Shown: one piece after another, positions 51,156-60,500 of the stretch
Layout of the letters: each line of letters begins with the position of its first letter
Position numbering within the stretch: the stretch's first letter is position 1
Assembly: GCF_021245985.1 (NCBI RefSeq)
Contig: NZ_JAJQXA010000013.1
Location: forward strand, 62,001-126,000
Source: Flavobacterium soyae
GTDB taxonomy: Bacteria; Bacteroidota; Bacteroidia; Flavobacteriales; Flavobacteriaceae
Direction: 5' to 3'
Length of the DNA: 64,000 nt
Notes under the pieces: model-generated
Seen by the model: only the letters and a program-made list of their open reading frames with translations
Databases searched by the model: none
What the model was told of the DNA's origin: nothing
Position numbers and translations under genes: made by a program

Positions 51156-51959
51156 ATGAGTAAAGTCGTTTTAATTACCGGAGGATCTTCAGGGATCGGA
51201 AAATCAATTGGAGAATTCCTGCATGCAAAAGGTTTTGTTGTTTACGGAACGAGCAGAAATCCTGAGAAAGTGTCGAATTCAGTTTTTCCTTTGGTGGCTT
51301 TAGATGTTCGAAATGCTGATTCAATTAAAACTGCCGTAAATAAAGTTATTGAAACTTCCGGAAGATTAGATATTGTAATTAATAATGCAGGAGTTGGAAT
51401 TACTGGGCCTTTAGAAGAAATTCCGATAGAAGAAATCAAAAACAATTTTGAAACAAATTTCTTTGGTCCAATCGAGGTGATGAAAGCTGTTTTGCCGCAA
51501 ATGCGCAAGCAAAAATCAGGTCTTATTATTAATATAACATCGATTGCGGCTTATATGGGACTGCCTTACAGAAGTGTTTATTCAGCATCAAAAGGAGCAT
51601 TAGAATTAATTACCGAAGCTTTAAGAATGGAAGTAAAGCAATTTGGAATTGAAATTACAAACGTTGCCCCAGGCGATTTTGCGACAAATATTGCATCTGG
51701 ACGTTATCATGCACCAGTTTTAAAAGATTCTGCTTATGAAAAGGCCTATGGCAATACGCTTGCAGCAATGAATGAACATGTTGATGCGGGAAGTAATCCG
51801 AATGAAATGGCAGAAGCGGTCTTTAAAATCATACAAAAAGACAAACCAAAAGTGCATTACAAAGTTGGTGTATTTATGCAAAAATTTTCAATTGTTTTAA
51901 AACGCGCACTTCCGGATAAAGTATATGAGAAAATACTTATGAATTATTATAAACTATAA
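51156..51959 (+). CDS. Short-chain dehydrogenase/reductase (SDR)
   Basis: A cytoplasmic classical SDR of 267 residues. The dinucleotide motif TGGSSGIGKSIG is at 8-19, NNAGVG near 78, the catalytic Ser in NITSIAAYMG near 127 and the YSASK pair (Tyr and Lys) near 140. TSRN after the second strand suggests NADP preference. The C-terminal part (KVHYKVGVFMQKFSIVLKRALP) resembles the lipid/retinol-like SDR group, but the substrate is unknown. It starts just after a short stretch of AACTTATAACTT repeats. Single gene. Confidence 0.87.
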   Translation: MSKVVLITGGSSGIGKSIGEFLHAKGFVVYGTSRNPEKVSNSVFPLVALDVRNADSIKTAVNKVIETSGRLDIVINNAGVGITGPLEEIPIEEIKNNFETNFFGPIEVMKAVLPQMRKQKSGLIINITSIAAYMGLPYRSVYSASKGALELITEALRMEVKQFGIEITNVAPGDFATNIASGRYHAPVLKDSAYEKAYGNTLAAMNEHVDAGSNPNEMAEAVFKIIQKDKPKVHYKVGVFMQKFSIVLKRALPDKVYEKILMNYYKL

Positions 51960-52041
51960 ATAAATGTGAAAAATACATTTATTTGTAACATATAATTTCA
52001 AAATGGTTTTGATTTTGAAAAGGTTATTAATATTGATTTTG

Positions 52042-52161
52042 TAATTTTGCAGCTAGATTTGCGTGAGTGACAGAGTTTTTTATGGAAAAGAAATAAAGAT
52101 AAAGTACATTCGTCGTGGCGGACACGCTCAAAAAATAAATCAACCAATTTTAATTAAATAG
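52042..52161 (+). promoter_or_regulatory. Leader region of tal with -7 box and small open frame
   Basis: TAATTTTG (52042-52049) fits the -7 box, so the tal transcript should start near 52056 with a leader of about 110 bases. GCGTG (52061-52065) can pair with CACGC (52117-52121). A GTG-started frame 52063-52161 encodes 32 residues (SDRVFYGKEIKIKYIRRGGH and on) and stops 3 bases before the tal ATG. It could be a leader peptide, or chance coding across a structured leader. Confidence 0.4.
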
Positions 52162-52164
52162 ATT

Positions 52165-52821
52165 ATGAAATTTTTTATTGACACAGCTAACCTGGCACAA
52201 ATTAAAGAAGCACAAGCTTTAGGTGTTTTAGATGGAGTAACAACTAATCCGTCATTAATGGCTAAAGAAGGAATTACCGGAAAAAATAACATTTTAAAGC
52301 ATTATGTTGACATTTGCAATCTTGTTGAAGGGGATGTAAGTGCTGAAGTAAATGCTCTTGATTATGACGGAATGATTAAGGAAGGTGAGGAATTAGCTGA
52401 ATTACATGACCAAATCGTTGTAAAACTGCCTATGACTAAAGAAGGAGTTATGGCTGCAAAATATTTTTCTGATAAAGGAATTAAAACTAATGTAACTCTT
52501 GTTTTCTCTGTAGGGCAAGCTCTTTTGGCAGCTAAAGCCGGAGCTACTTATGTTTCTCCGTTTGTGGGTCGTTTAGATGATATTTCGACTGACGGATTAA
52601 ACTTAATTCAGGAAATTAGAGAAGTTTACGATAATTACGGTTACGAAACTCAAATTTTAGCAGCTTCTGTACGTCACACAATGCATATTGTAAACTGTGC
52701 TAAAATTGGTGCTGATGTTATGACAGGACCACTTTCTGCAATTTACGGATTGTTGAAACACCCTTTAACTGATATTGGTCTGGCTCAATTCGTAGCTGAT
52801 TTCGAAAAAGGAAATAAGTAA
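52165..52821 (+). CDS. tal: Transaldolase, small (TalC/FSA-like) type
   Basis: Transaldolase moves a dihydroxyacetone unit between sugar phosphates in the pentose phosphate pathway. The 218-residue protein begins MKFFIDTANLAQIKEAQALG with GVTTNPSLMAKEG, has the Schiff-base Lys in VVKLPMTKEG near residue 93, and TNVTLVFSVGQALLAAKAGATYVSPFVGR after it. This is the short transaldolase class 3 / fructose-6-phosphate aldolase-like form; true transaldolase activity is the usual finding in Bacteroidetes. A terminator follows. Confidence 0.93.
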   Translation: MKFFIDTANLAQIKEAQALGVLDGVTTNPSLMAKEGITGKNNILKHYVDICNLVEGDVSAEVNALDYDGMIKEGEELAELHDQIVVKLPMTKEGVMAAKYFSDKGIKTNVTLVFSVGQALLAAKAGATYVSPFVGRLDDISTDGLNLIQEIREVYDNYGYETQILAASVRHTMHIVNCAKIGADVMTGPLSAIYGLLKHPLTDIGLAQFVADFEKGNK

Positions 52822-52842
52822 TCCTTAGATAGTTATAAAATT

Positions 52843-52882
52843 AAAATTGCCTTTTTTCTAACGAGAAAAGGCGATTTTTTTT
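52843..52882 (+). terminator. Rho-independent terminator after tal
   Basis: AAATTGCCTTTT pairs with AAAAGGCGATTT (one T-G pair) around TTCTAACGAG, with a T run. Confidence 0.8.
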
Positions 52883-52911
52883 ACTTTTATAGGAAACTTA
52901 AATTTTTGATT

Positions 52912-53406
52912 ATGAAAGTAATATTGATAGTTTTATCTTTTTTTGCCGTTATTTCAATAAATGCGCAGACAGCTGAAATATTGAAGAGTGTAAATGATGC
53001 CGGCGATGTAGCGACATTTGAATTAGATTGTTCTGCAGCATTTCAGTCTTTGGCAAAAGGGCTTCGGTATAATATTACGAGGCATGAGTTTAAAGGTCCT
53101 GAAATGAAAAATACGTATAGACTGCTTCTTGTTATGGACGGATTTTATTCTAAAACCTTAAATAAAGAAATGACAATTTCTGCAGTTTTAAGTGATGGAA
53201 CCGCTATTGAGGCAAAGAAAATTATCGAAGATGATGGTTTTTTTGATGGAGCCTGTACTTTAAAAATTAAAGACCCGCAAGCTCTTGCAGCAGAGAATAT
53301 TGACAAAGTTATTGTTCATGCTGATAAAGATGTTGTTTATCAAATATCAGAACAAAATAGAGCTGTTTTTAAGAAGAACCTGAATAATGTTATTAATGCT
53401 AAATAG
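52912..53406 (+). CDS. Hypothetical exported protein
   Basis: A 164-residue protein with signal peptide MKVILIVLSFFAVISINAQ. The mature part contains a lone Cys near 42 (ELDCSAAF) and another near 114 (DGACTLKI), which could form a disulfide, and alternating strands. No motif I recognise. The frame opens at TTG 52906, but ATG 52912 begins the signal peptide directly. It has a leader of about 30 bases after the tal terminator and shares a two-way terminator with the transporter gene. Confidence 0.7.
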   Translation: MKVILIVLSFFAVISINAQTAEILKSVNDAGDVATFELDCSAAFQSLAKGLRYNITRHEFKGPEMKNTYRLLLVMDGFYSKTLNKEMTISAVLSDGTAIEAKKIIEDDGFFDGACTLKIKDPQALAAENIDKVIVHADKDVVYQISEQNRAVFKKNLNNVINAK

Positions 53407-53458
53407 AGGCACAAAGGTTCAGAGATGCAAAGGTTCATAGGTTTTCTTTTTGTAAATA

Positions 53459-53503
53459 AAAAAATCCAAATTCCTATTATAAAATTGGAATTTGGATTTT
53501 TTA
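53459..53503. terminator. Two-way terminator
   Basis: Fourteen-base perfect stem AAAATCCAAATTCC (53461-53474) / GGAATTTGGATTTT (53487-53500) between two convergent genes, with A and T runs on both sides. Confidence 0.88.
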
Positions 53504-53522
53504 TATTGGTATTTCTAAAATT

Positions 53523-55277
53523 TTAGTGACCGCCGCCTTCGCTTTCAACGTGGCTGATTCCTTGTCTTTTTAATATTTTAGGGCAGTAGAAACCATAGAA
53601 TCCTAAATACGCAAAACCAAGAAGTGGTACTATATAAGAGAAATGTGTCCATGTAATTCCAAAAATCCCTTCAGGTTTGGTAAGGTCAAGATCGCAAATA
53701 CTTCCCTGAATCAAAGGAATAACTCCCCCTCCAAGAATCATCATAATTAAGAAAGAAGATGCTTTTCCTGTATTTTTAGCTAAACCAGCAATTGCTAAAT
53801 CAAAGATAGAAGGCCACATGATAGATAAGAATAATCCACCGGAAATAAAGAAGAATTTAGCAATTTCAGGATTTGGATAAGCTAATCCGGCAACCATCAT
53901 TAATAATCCTGATATTCCGAAAAGCATTAAAGTTTTTCCGGCATTTTTACCTCCCACAAAACTTACTGCTATAAATAATAAAATCCAGATTGGGTAAATA
54001 TAGAATGAAGAAACATCATGAGCTGCAAAAATATTAGCCCCAATAATTACTCCAAATGCAAGAGCTGGAACTATAAATTTTAATGCAGTATTTACTAAGT
54101 TTGAAGTATTAAAAACGTTAACTCCTCCATTCCAGCGTCCAATCATTAAACTTCCCCAATAAAGGGCGATGAATGGGGCAATAGAGTCTTCTAAAATGCT
54201 TCCGAATTCACTTGTTTTTAATAAAGCAGGCAGATTACTAATAATGGTAACCTCAGTTCCAACATAAATGAAGATTCCTAACATTCCTAAGTATAATTGA
54301 GGATAATCTAAAATGTTGAATTTTTCATGTGCTACTTTAATTTCTTCTTCGTCTTCTTTTACCGGATCTTCAATTTTTGAGAAGTACATAAAAATTGCAA
54401 CCACAATAAATGCAAATCCTAAGATTGTAAAAGGAAATTTTACTAATTGTAATTTAGATTTAACAACTTCAAGAGGTAATTGAATTTTTGCTACATCTTT
54501 TTCAATCGTTTCATATTGTTTAACAAAAGGCTTTACTGAAACTGATGGGTTGTTTAAGTTTTTTGAAATTTCAGCCAACTGTAAATCAATTTGGCCAACT
54601 TGCTTAGTTAATGATGAAGATGCTGCTTGTGTGATTTCTTTTGAATCTATATTGTCATTGGAAATTTCTTTTATGTTTTCAGCTATTTCATTTCTTAATT
54701 TAGTGAAATCATTTTGTATAATTTCTATTGATTTAAGATCTTTTTTCTTTCCTTCGTCTTTTCCCATTCCAAATAATGCGATCCCTAATAAGATAGCACC
54801 AATTGTTGTTCCAAAAGAATTTACTCCTCCTGCTAAAGTTAAACGGTGAGCACCGGTTGAAGGATTTCCCATTTTAATTGCCAATGGATTGGCTACGATT
54901 TGTTGAATTGAAAACCCTAATCCTACGATAAATAGTGCGGTTAAAAAGAAAGGAAAACTTCCAAATGAGGCTGCTGGGATAAACAAAAATGACCCGACAG
55001 CAGAAAGAATTAATCCTGCAGATAATGTTTTTTTGTATCCAAATTTTTGTAATACGTCTCTTTTTAAAGAAACTAAAAAGAAGATTATCGAACCTACAAA
55101 ATACGCAGCATAAAATGCCCAGGCAACTAACTGTGATTGTACTTGAGATAAAGTAAATACTTTTTTGAATACTGGAATCAGGATATCATTGGCAGAACCA
55201 ACAAAACCCCAAAAGAAGAAGACGATTATCAATGAGATAAACTGTCCCCATTTGGTTTGAACATTTTCTGAACTCAT
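53523..55277 (-). CDS. Sugar MFS transporter (FucP/NagP-like) with large central insert
   Basis: An inner-membrane sugar:proton symporter. The N-terminal half starts with GFVGSANDILIPVFKKVF and NPLAIKMGNPSTGAHRLTLAGGVNSFGTTIG (about 128-160, given here in part as family marks), typical of the FGHS group that takes up fucose, glucose, galactose or GlcNAc. At 584 residues it is about 130 longer than usual: a hydrophilic, helical insert lies at about 172-278 between the fifth and sixth helices, rich in Lys, Glu, Ile and Asn. It sits next to the LytTR pair and SusCD-nagB, so GlcNAc or its oligomers are the likely cargo (inference). Confidence 0.87.
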   Translation of the reverse strand: MSSENVQTKWGQFISLIIVFFFWGFVGSANDILIPVFKKVFTLSQVQSQLVAWAFYAAYFVGSIIFFLVSLKRDVLQKFGYKKTLSAGLILSAVGSFLFIPAASFGSFPFFLTALFIVGLGFSIQQIVANPLAIKMGNPSTGAHRLTLAGGVNSFGTTIGAILLGIALFGMGKDEGKKKDLKSIEIIQNDFTKLRNEIAENIKEISNDNIDSKEITQAASSSLTKQVGQIDLQLAEISKNLNNPSVSVKPFVKQYETIEKDVAKIQLPLEVVKSKLQLVKFPFTILGFAFIVVAIFMYFSKIEDPVKEDEEEIKVAHEKFNILDYPQLYLGMLGIFIYVGTEVTIISNLPALLKTSEFGSILEDSIAPFIALYWGSLMIGRWNGGVNVFNTSNLVNTALKFIVPALAFGVIIGANIFAAHDVSSFYIYPIWILLFIAVSFVGGKNAGKTLMLFGISGLLMMVAGLAYPNPEIAKFFFISGGLFLSIMWPSIFDLAIAGLAKNTGKASSFLIMMILGGGVIPLIQGSICDLDLTKPEGIFGITWTHFSYIVPLLGFAYLGFYGFYCPKILKRQGISHVESEGGGH

Positions 55278-55446
55278 AATTGTAATAAGGTTAATTTTTT
55301 AATAAAATTGTTTTTTGAAGACCGTAAATATATTTGTTAAGTATATCAAAAAAAAATTATTGATCGAAAATAATGTTAAATTTAAACGAACAACCTTATT
55401 TATTCAACAATGTGTTAATTTATATAGAGTTAGAAATGTTAAAATT

Positions 55447-56148
55447 TTATTCGAGAATTTTGTTTTTTACATCTTTACTATAATTTCTGCCTATTGGAAT
55501 TGTGTAAGACTGAATTTGAATACGGTTTCCTTCAATAGATTTGACCTTATTCAGCGCAATAACGTAGGATTTATGGATGCGCAAAAAACGATCTCCCGGC
55601 AACTCTTCAGATAATGAAGTCAAAGATTTGTGCGTAATATAGGTTTTATCAGGTGTTACAACCTTTATATATTCTTTCATTCCTTCGATAAAAAGAATTT
55701 CTTCAATATTAATTTTCATCATTTTTTTATCAACCTTAATAAAAATATGCGAATCGCCTTTGGCTGCATCAATTTTAATATTGTTTTTTAAATTGAATTC
55801 GGTTGTAATTTTATTGATACATTTAATAAATCTCGGAAGCGGAATAGGTTTTACTAAATAATCCAGAACATCAAGATCGTAACTTTCGGCAGCAAATTCT
55901 CTAAAAGCGGTTGTGATGATAACTTTGGTTTTGTTTTCGATTAAGCTTATCAGCTCAAAGCCAGTCATCATTGGCATATTAATGTCTAAAAAAACGGCAT
56001 CTACAGAAGTACTGTTTATGAAATCCAGAGCCTCTAAAGAATTATTGAATGTACCGATAACTTCAAAATCTGTAAAATTGTTAAAGTAATTTTGCAGCAC
56101 TTTGATTGCTAAAGGTTCATCATCAATCAATACACATTTAATTTTCAT
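55447..56148 (-). CDS. LytTR-family response regulator
   Basis: A 233-residue DNA-binding response regulator. Receiver domain: LIDDEPLAI (acidic pair at 9-10), phospho-acceptor Asp55 in FLDINMPM, and DYLVKPIPL with the conserved Lys. The C-terminal LytTR domain (about 130-233: IEEILFIEGMKEYIKVV, THKSLTSLSEEL, FLRIHKSYVIALNKV) binds DNA as a dimer. It overlaps the kinase gene by 11 bases, so the two are translated together. It probably controls the adjacent transporter and susCD genes. Confidence 0.93.
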   Translation of the reverse strand: MKIKCVLIDDEPLAIKVLQNYFNNFTDFEVIGTFNNSLEALDFINSTSVDAVFLDINMPMMTGFELISLIENKTKVIITTAFREFAAESYDLDVLDYLVKPIPLPRFIKCINKITTEFNLKNNIKIDAAKGDSHIFIKVDKKMMKINIEEILFIEGMKEYIKVVTPDKTYITHKSLTSLSEELPGDRFLRIHKSYVIALNKVKSIEGNRIQIQSYTIPIGRNYSKDVKNKILE

Positions 56149-57190
56149 TATGAATAGGTATTTGCAAACGAATTATATAGTAATTCAGTTTTATTTTATC
56201 TTTTAAACTGAAATTATTCTTGTAAATTAATTTTAGTCTCTTCTTTGTGTTAGATAAGCCAATGCCGCCTTTAGGGTTAACATTTTGTGAAATTACAAAA
56301 TTATTTAAGATTTCAAAGTCTAACATTTTATTGTCAATAACTTTACAATTGATTTTAATTTTAAAGTTATTATTATTTACTCCGCCGTGTTTAAAAGCAT
56401 TTTCGACCAGCGAAATAAATATTAATGGCGGCACAACAATGTCTTCAATGTTTGATTCTAAATTAATCGTAACTTCTACATTTTCAAAACGGAGCTTTTC
56501 AATTTCAATGTAATTCTGGATATAATCTATCTCTTTTATCAGCGGTACAAACTTGGTTCCCTTTACATCATACAGCACATATTCCATCAAATTGGAAAGC
56601 TTGATAATTACATCTGGAACTTTATCTGAAGATTCTAAAGATAAGGCGTAAAGATTATTTAAAGTATTAAAAAAGAAATGCGGCTGAATTTGATTTTCAA
56701 GATATTTCAGTTTGATTTTAAACTGATTTTCTCTCAGCGATCTGTTTCTTTCCCTTTCGCGAAGCCAGGTTAAGGTTAGGTATACTGATGATGCCATTGC
56801 CAAAACATACAATTCGCCAATACAGACTGCTACGATATGATTGATTTCAAAAGGATGATATTCTCTGTTGGCTTCCGGCCAGATATTTTCGGATATAATA
56901 TAATAGGTAAGGGCAGTTTTTAGTAAATAAATTCCAAATAGGCTAACAATAAGTGCAAGAGTATAGGTAATATACTTTTGTTTAAGGACGTATTTTGGTA
57001 CTAAAACGAAAAGATTGAAATACACCAAAGGTATATGAAGGGAAAACTCAATCAAGTTCGATTTAAATGAATACGGATAATCGTTGAAGTAAGCTCCCCA
57101 TCGTAAAAAGTTGAGAGTGAAATAAGAACCCCAAAACCAAATGTGATTTTTAAGTTTTATGTCAAATTTTAATTTTTGAATTTCGTTCAA
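56138..57190 (-). CDS. LytS/YehU-type sensor histidine kinase
   Basis: A 350-residue inner-membrane kinase with four hydrophobic helices (about 15-140), no extracellular domain, then the His_kinase domain: LENQIQPHFFFNTLNNLYALS with phospho-acceptor His171. The ATP-binding part has VPPLIFISLVENAFKHG near 250 and GGIGLSNTKKRL near 315. This layout (short membrane sensor, no periplasmic loop) is normal for LytTR partners. It diverges from susC with about 270 bases between, and is the first gene of the minus unit kinase-regulator-MFS. Confidence 0.92.
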   Translation of the reverse strand: MNEIQKLKFDIKLKNHIWFWGSYFTLNFLRWGAYFNDYPYSFKSNLIEFSLHIPLVYFNLFVLVPKYVLKQKYITYTLALIVSLFGIYLLKTALTYYIISENIWPEANREYHPFEINHIVAVCIGELYVLAMASSVYLTLTWLRERERNRSLRENQFKIKLKYLENQIQPHFFFNTLNNLYALSLESSDKVPDVIIKLSNLMEYVLYDVKGTKFVPLIKEIDYIQNYIEIEKLRFENVEVTINLESNIEDIVVPPLIFISLVENAFKHGGVNNNNFKIKINCKVIDNKMLDFEILNNFVISQNVNPKGGIGLSNTKKRLKLIYKNNFSLKDKIKLNYYIIRLQIPIHNEN

Positions 57191-57321
57191 CTTTTTTTAA
57201 CGTTTTGTTATTATTTGTAAAGCTTTGTAATTACTGTGCAACTTTACACAATTACTGGTTAAATCGCAATTTTTTTGAATAAAATTTTATTAAAAAAAGC
57301 TTATTGTAATTTTTTTTCACC

Positions 57322-57335
57322 TGAAAACGTTTTCG
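57322..57335. promoter_or_regulatory. Candidate operator in the kinase-susC gap
   Basis: GAAAACGTTTTC (57323-57334) is a perfect 12-base palindrome centred on CG and framed T...G, the shape of LacI/GalR-family operators. It lies about 125 bases before susC. The LytTR protein normally binds other sequences, so another regulator would be needed. A related half-conserved site lies before pfkA. Confidence 0.45.
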
Positions 57336-57457
57336 AAAAACACATTATTGATTGATTTGTGTCGTTTGTTTAAAATTTACTGCAGTTCGTATAAATTATT
57401 TTTTTTAACAATACCTTAAGAATAATTTTACCTCATAACTAACAAAATAAATAAAAC

Positions 57458-60400
57458 ATGAAAAAAATTTTCTTAATCTTTATGATTGTTTTTACGGCGC
57501 AGGTTTCGCTTGCACAAGTAAAAAATGTTAAAGGTGTGATTACAGATTCTGATGGGATGCCGTTACCGGGTGCATCTGTTGCTGTACAAGGAGGTCAAAA
57601 AGGTGCTACTACCGATTTTGACGGATTGTACTCAATTGAGGTTCAAAAAGGACAAACATTAGTTTTTAGCTATGTTGGCCTAGAAACACAAAATATAGTT
57701 GTAGGCGATGCTGCTACAATTAATGTTAAAATGCAAGTTGCGGCATCAAATGCACTTAACGAGGTTGTAGTAACATCATTAGGTATCAAAAAAACAAGAA
57801 AATCTTTAACTTATGCTGCTCAGGAACTTAAAGGGGAAGAGTTAACAAGAGTAAGAGATGTAAACGTTATTAATACAATTGCTGGTAAAATTGCTGGTGT
57901 TGCCGTTACTAAAAGTTCAAGTGGAACAGGTGGGTCTACAAAAGTAGTAATTAGAGGTAACTCTTCAGTTTCTAATAACCAGCCTTTGTATGTTATAGAT
58001 GGTATACCATTGTATAATGGTACTTCAGGACAGCCAAATGACAGTTTTGGTAGTACAGCTACTGGTAACCGTGATGGTGGTGATGTTGTATCACTTATCA
58101 ATCCTGATGATTACGAAGGTATGACAGTTTTAAAAGGTGCAGCTGCTTCTGTATTATATGGTAGTCAGGGAGCAAATGGAGTTATCCTATTGTCTTCTAA
58201 AAAAGCTAAAGCTGGTAAACCATTACTTACTGTTTCATCTGTAACTACATTTGAAACTGCTGCTTACTTACCAAAATTCCAAAGCGATTATATTGCTGCA
58301 ACCGGAGCTGATGAAAGCTGGGGAGCAAAACAAAAAACAAAAGATCACGTAAAAGATTTCTTCGAAACAGGAAATACTCAAATTACGTCAGTTGGTTATT
58401 CTACTGCTGCTGAAAACTCTTCTACAGCATTTACTTACTCTAATACTTCAGGTCAGGGTGTTATGCCGGGAAACAGTATTAAGAAAAACAACTTTGGTAT
58501 TCGCCAGACAGCTAAATTTTTTGATGATAAACTTCTTTTTGCCGTAAATGCAAATTATACTACTCAAACTATCATCAACAAACCTGTTAATGGTTTTTAT
58601 TTCAACCCGCTTACAGGAGTTTATTTAATGCCAAGAGGAAATGACTTCAATTATTATAAAAATAATTTCGAAGTTTTTGATCCTAACAGAAATTTAATGG
58701 CTCAAAACTGGATGACTAATAGAGATATTATGCAAAATCCATATTGGGGAATCAACAGAAATAAATCTGAAGATAATAACAACTTTTTCAACGGAGCATT
58801 ATCTTTAACTTATAAAGCTAATAATTGGTTAAGTATTGCAGCAAGATATAGCTACAATAGAGTTGAAAGTTCTTTTGATAAAAAAATCTACGCTACTACA
58901 CAAGGAACAATTTCTCACATAAATGGTAGATACTATGTTGAAGACGCATTAAGTACGCAGCGTTATGCAGATTTAATTGCCACGATCAATACAAAAATTG
59001 GAGAAAACTTCAGCTTTAATGCAAACATTGGTACAAGTGTTAATAATACTTTAGGAAATCAAAAAACGATTCTTGACTCAGGAATTGGCGGAGGTTTAAA
59101 ATATGCTAACTGGTTTACATTACAAAACTTCAACAACAATTCTGGAAACTACCAGACAATTGATTCTCAAAAAGAAGTTCAGTCAGTATTTGCAGCTACA
59201 ACATTTGGTTATAAAGATATGTTGTTCTTAGATCTTGCTGCCAGAAATGACTGGTCATCAACTTTAGTTAATACAAAAGATGCAGGATATTTCTATCCAT
59301 CTGTGGGGGTAACAGCTATTCTTAGCGAAATGGTTACTATGCCGGAATTCATTAACTATGGTAAAGTTCGTGCAACATACGCAGAGGTAGGAAATGATAT
59401 TTATCCTTTTGTAACAGTTCCAACTTACTATTACACTCCTGGAGTTACGGATCCAAAACCAAAAGTTGCTCCAAAAGAAGGAACTTCATTAAAACCTGAA
59501 TTAAAATCAGAGTATGAGCTTGGTACTGAGTGGAGATTTTTCAACAGCAGATTTAACATTGAATTATCATACTACAACTCAGAAACGAAAAACCAATACT
59601 TACAAGTTGTTGCTCCAAAAGGAAACGCTTTAGGAGTTGATTTTTACGGAATTAATGCAGGAAGTATCGAAAATAAAGGTTTTGAGGCAGTGGTTACTGC
59701 AGGAATTTTCAGAGGAGAAAAATTCTCTTGGGATTCAAGCGTAAACTTCTCACAAAACAAAAATAAAGTAAAAGAAATTCCAACTGAACTAGGAGGAAGA
59801 GTAAACTTAACAGAAGCAGGTGTAAACAGTTACAGATATGCTTTAATCGAAGGAAGACCATTTGGGGTTATCGAAGGTATAAACATCAAAAAAGATGCTC
59901 AGGGAAGAATGTTGTTGAATGATGATGGAACTATTCAAAAAACTGAATTCGAAGAAGTAGGAAATTCAAATCCTGATTTCATGTTAGGTTTTTCAAATTC
60001 ATTTAAAGTTGGTTCATTCTTCGCAAATGTATTAATCGATGGTCGTTTTGGTGGTGAGGTAATGAGTTTAACAGAAGCTCAAAACGATTCATTTGGTGTA
60101 TCTAGAGCAACTGGAGATGCCAGGAATGCAGGCGGCGTAAAAGTAAATGCAGTTAGAGCAAGTGATGGAACTCCGGTTTCTACAATGGATTCTCAATTAT
60201 ATTATACTCAAGTTGGTGGTAGAGCAGGAATTACTGGAGAGTATGTATATGATGCTACAAATGTTAGTGTCAGAGAAGTTTCTATCGGATATAATTTCAA
60301 TCCTAAAAAATTACCATTTATTCAAACGGCTAGTGTTTCATTAATAGCAAGAAACCTATTCTTTATTTATAAAGATGCTCCGTTTGATCCAAACATTGCA

Positions 60401-60490
60401 TTAAGTACAGGCGAAGGATTACAAGGTGTTGATATTTACGGATTACCATCTACAAGAAGTATCGGTCTTAATTTAAATGTAACTTTCTAA
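57458..60490 (+). CDS. SusC/RagA-family TonB-dependent outer-membrane transporter
   Basis: The import channel of a polysaccharide utilisation system, 1010 residues. Signal peptide to about 20 (VSLAQ); CarboxypepD_reg-like domain (VKGVITDSDGMPLPGASVAV, then TTDFDGLYSIEVQKGQTLVFSYVG); a TonB-box-like stretch at NEVVVTSLG; plug domain with INTIAGKIAGVAV and VVIRGNSS, YVIDGIPLYN and VLKGAAASVLYG; then the beta-barrel, ending in NLNVTF. It pairs with the SusD gene 10 bases downstream. The neighbouring nagB suggests uptake of GlcNAc oligomers. Confidence 0.95.
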   Translation: MKKIFLIFMIVFTAQVSLAQVKNVKGVITDSDGMPLPGASVAVQGGQKGATTDFDGLYSIEVQKGQTLVFSYVGLETQNIVVGDAATINVKMQVAASNALNEVVVTSLGIKKTRKSLTYAAQELKGEELTRVRDVNVINTIAGKIAGVAVTKSSSGTGGSTKVVIRGNSSVSNNQPLYVIDGIPLYNGTSGQPNDSFGSTATGNRDGGDVVSLINPDDYEGMTVLKGAAASVLYGSQGANGVILLSSKKAKAGKPLLTVSSVTTFETAAYLPKFQSDYIAATGADESWGAKQKTKDHVKDFFETGNTQITSVGYSTAAENSSTAFTYSNTSGQGVMPGNSIKKNNFGIRQTAKFFDDKLLFAVNANYTTQTIINKPVNGFYFNPLTGVYLMPRGNDFNYYKNNFEVFDPNRNLMAQNWMTNRDIMQNPYWGINRNKSEDNNNFFNGALSLTYKANNWLSIAARYSYNRVESSFDKKIYATTQGTISHINGRYYVEDALSTQRYADLIATINTKIGENFSFNANIGTSVNNTLGNQKTILDSGIGGGLKYANWFTLQNFNNNSGNYQTIDSQKEVQSVFAATTFGYKDMLFLDLAARNDWSSTLVNTKDAGYFYPSVGVTAILSEMVTMPEFINYGKVRATYAEVGNDIYPFVTVPTYYYTPGVTDPKPKVAPKEGTSLKPELKSEYELGTEWRFFNSRFNIELSYYNSETKNQYLQVVAPKGNALGVDFYGINAGSIENKGFEAVVTAGIFRGEKFSWDSSVNFSQNKNKVKEIPTELGGRVNLTEAGVNSYRYALIEGRPFGVIEGINIKKDAQGRMLLNDDGTIQKTEFEEVGNSNPDFMLGFSNSFKVGSFFANVLIDGRFGGEVMSLTEAQNDSFGVSRATGDARNAGGVKVNAVRASDGTPVSTMDSQLYYTQVGGRAGITGEYVYDATNVSVREVSIGYNFNPKKLPFIQTASVSLIARNLFFIYKDAPFDPNIALSTGEGLQGVDIYGLPSTRSIGLNLNVTF

Positions 60491-60500
60491 TACTAAAAAC

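Noticed and set aside
55315..55614. 99-codon plus-strand frame overlapping the end of the LytTR gene
   Set aside because: It runs antisense into a well-supported gene and has no protein-like pattern or promoter.
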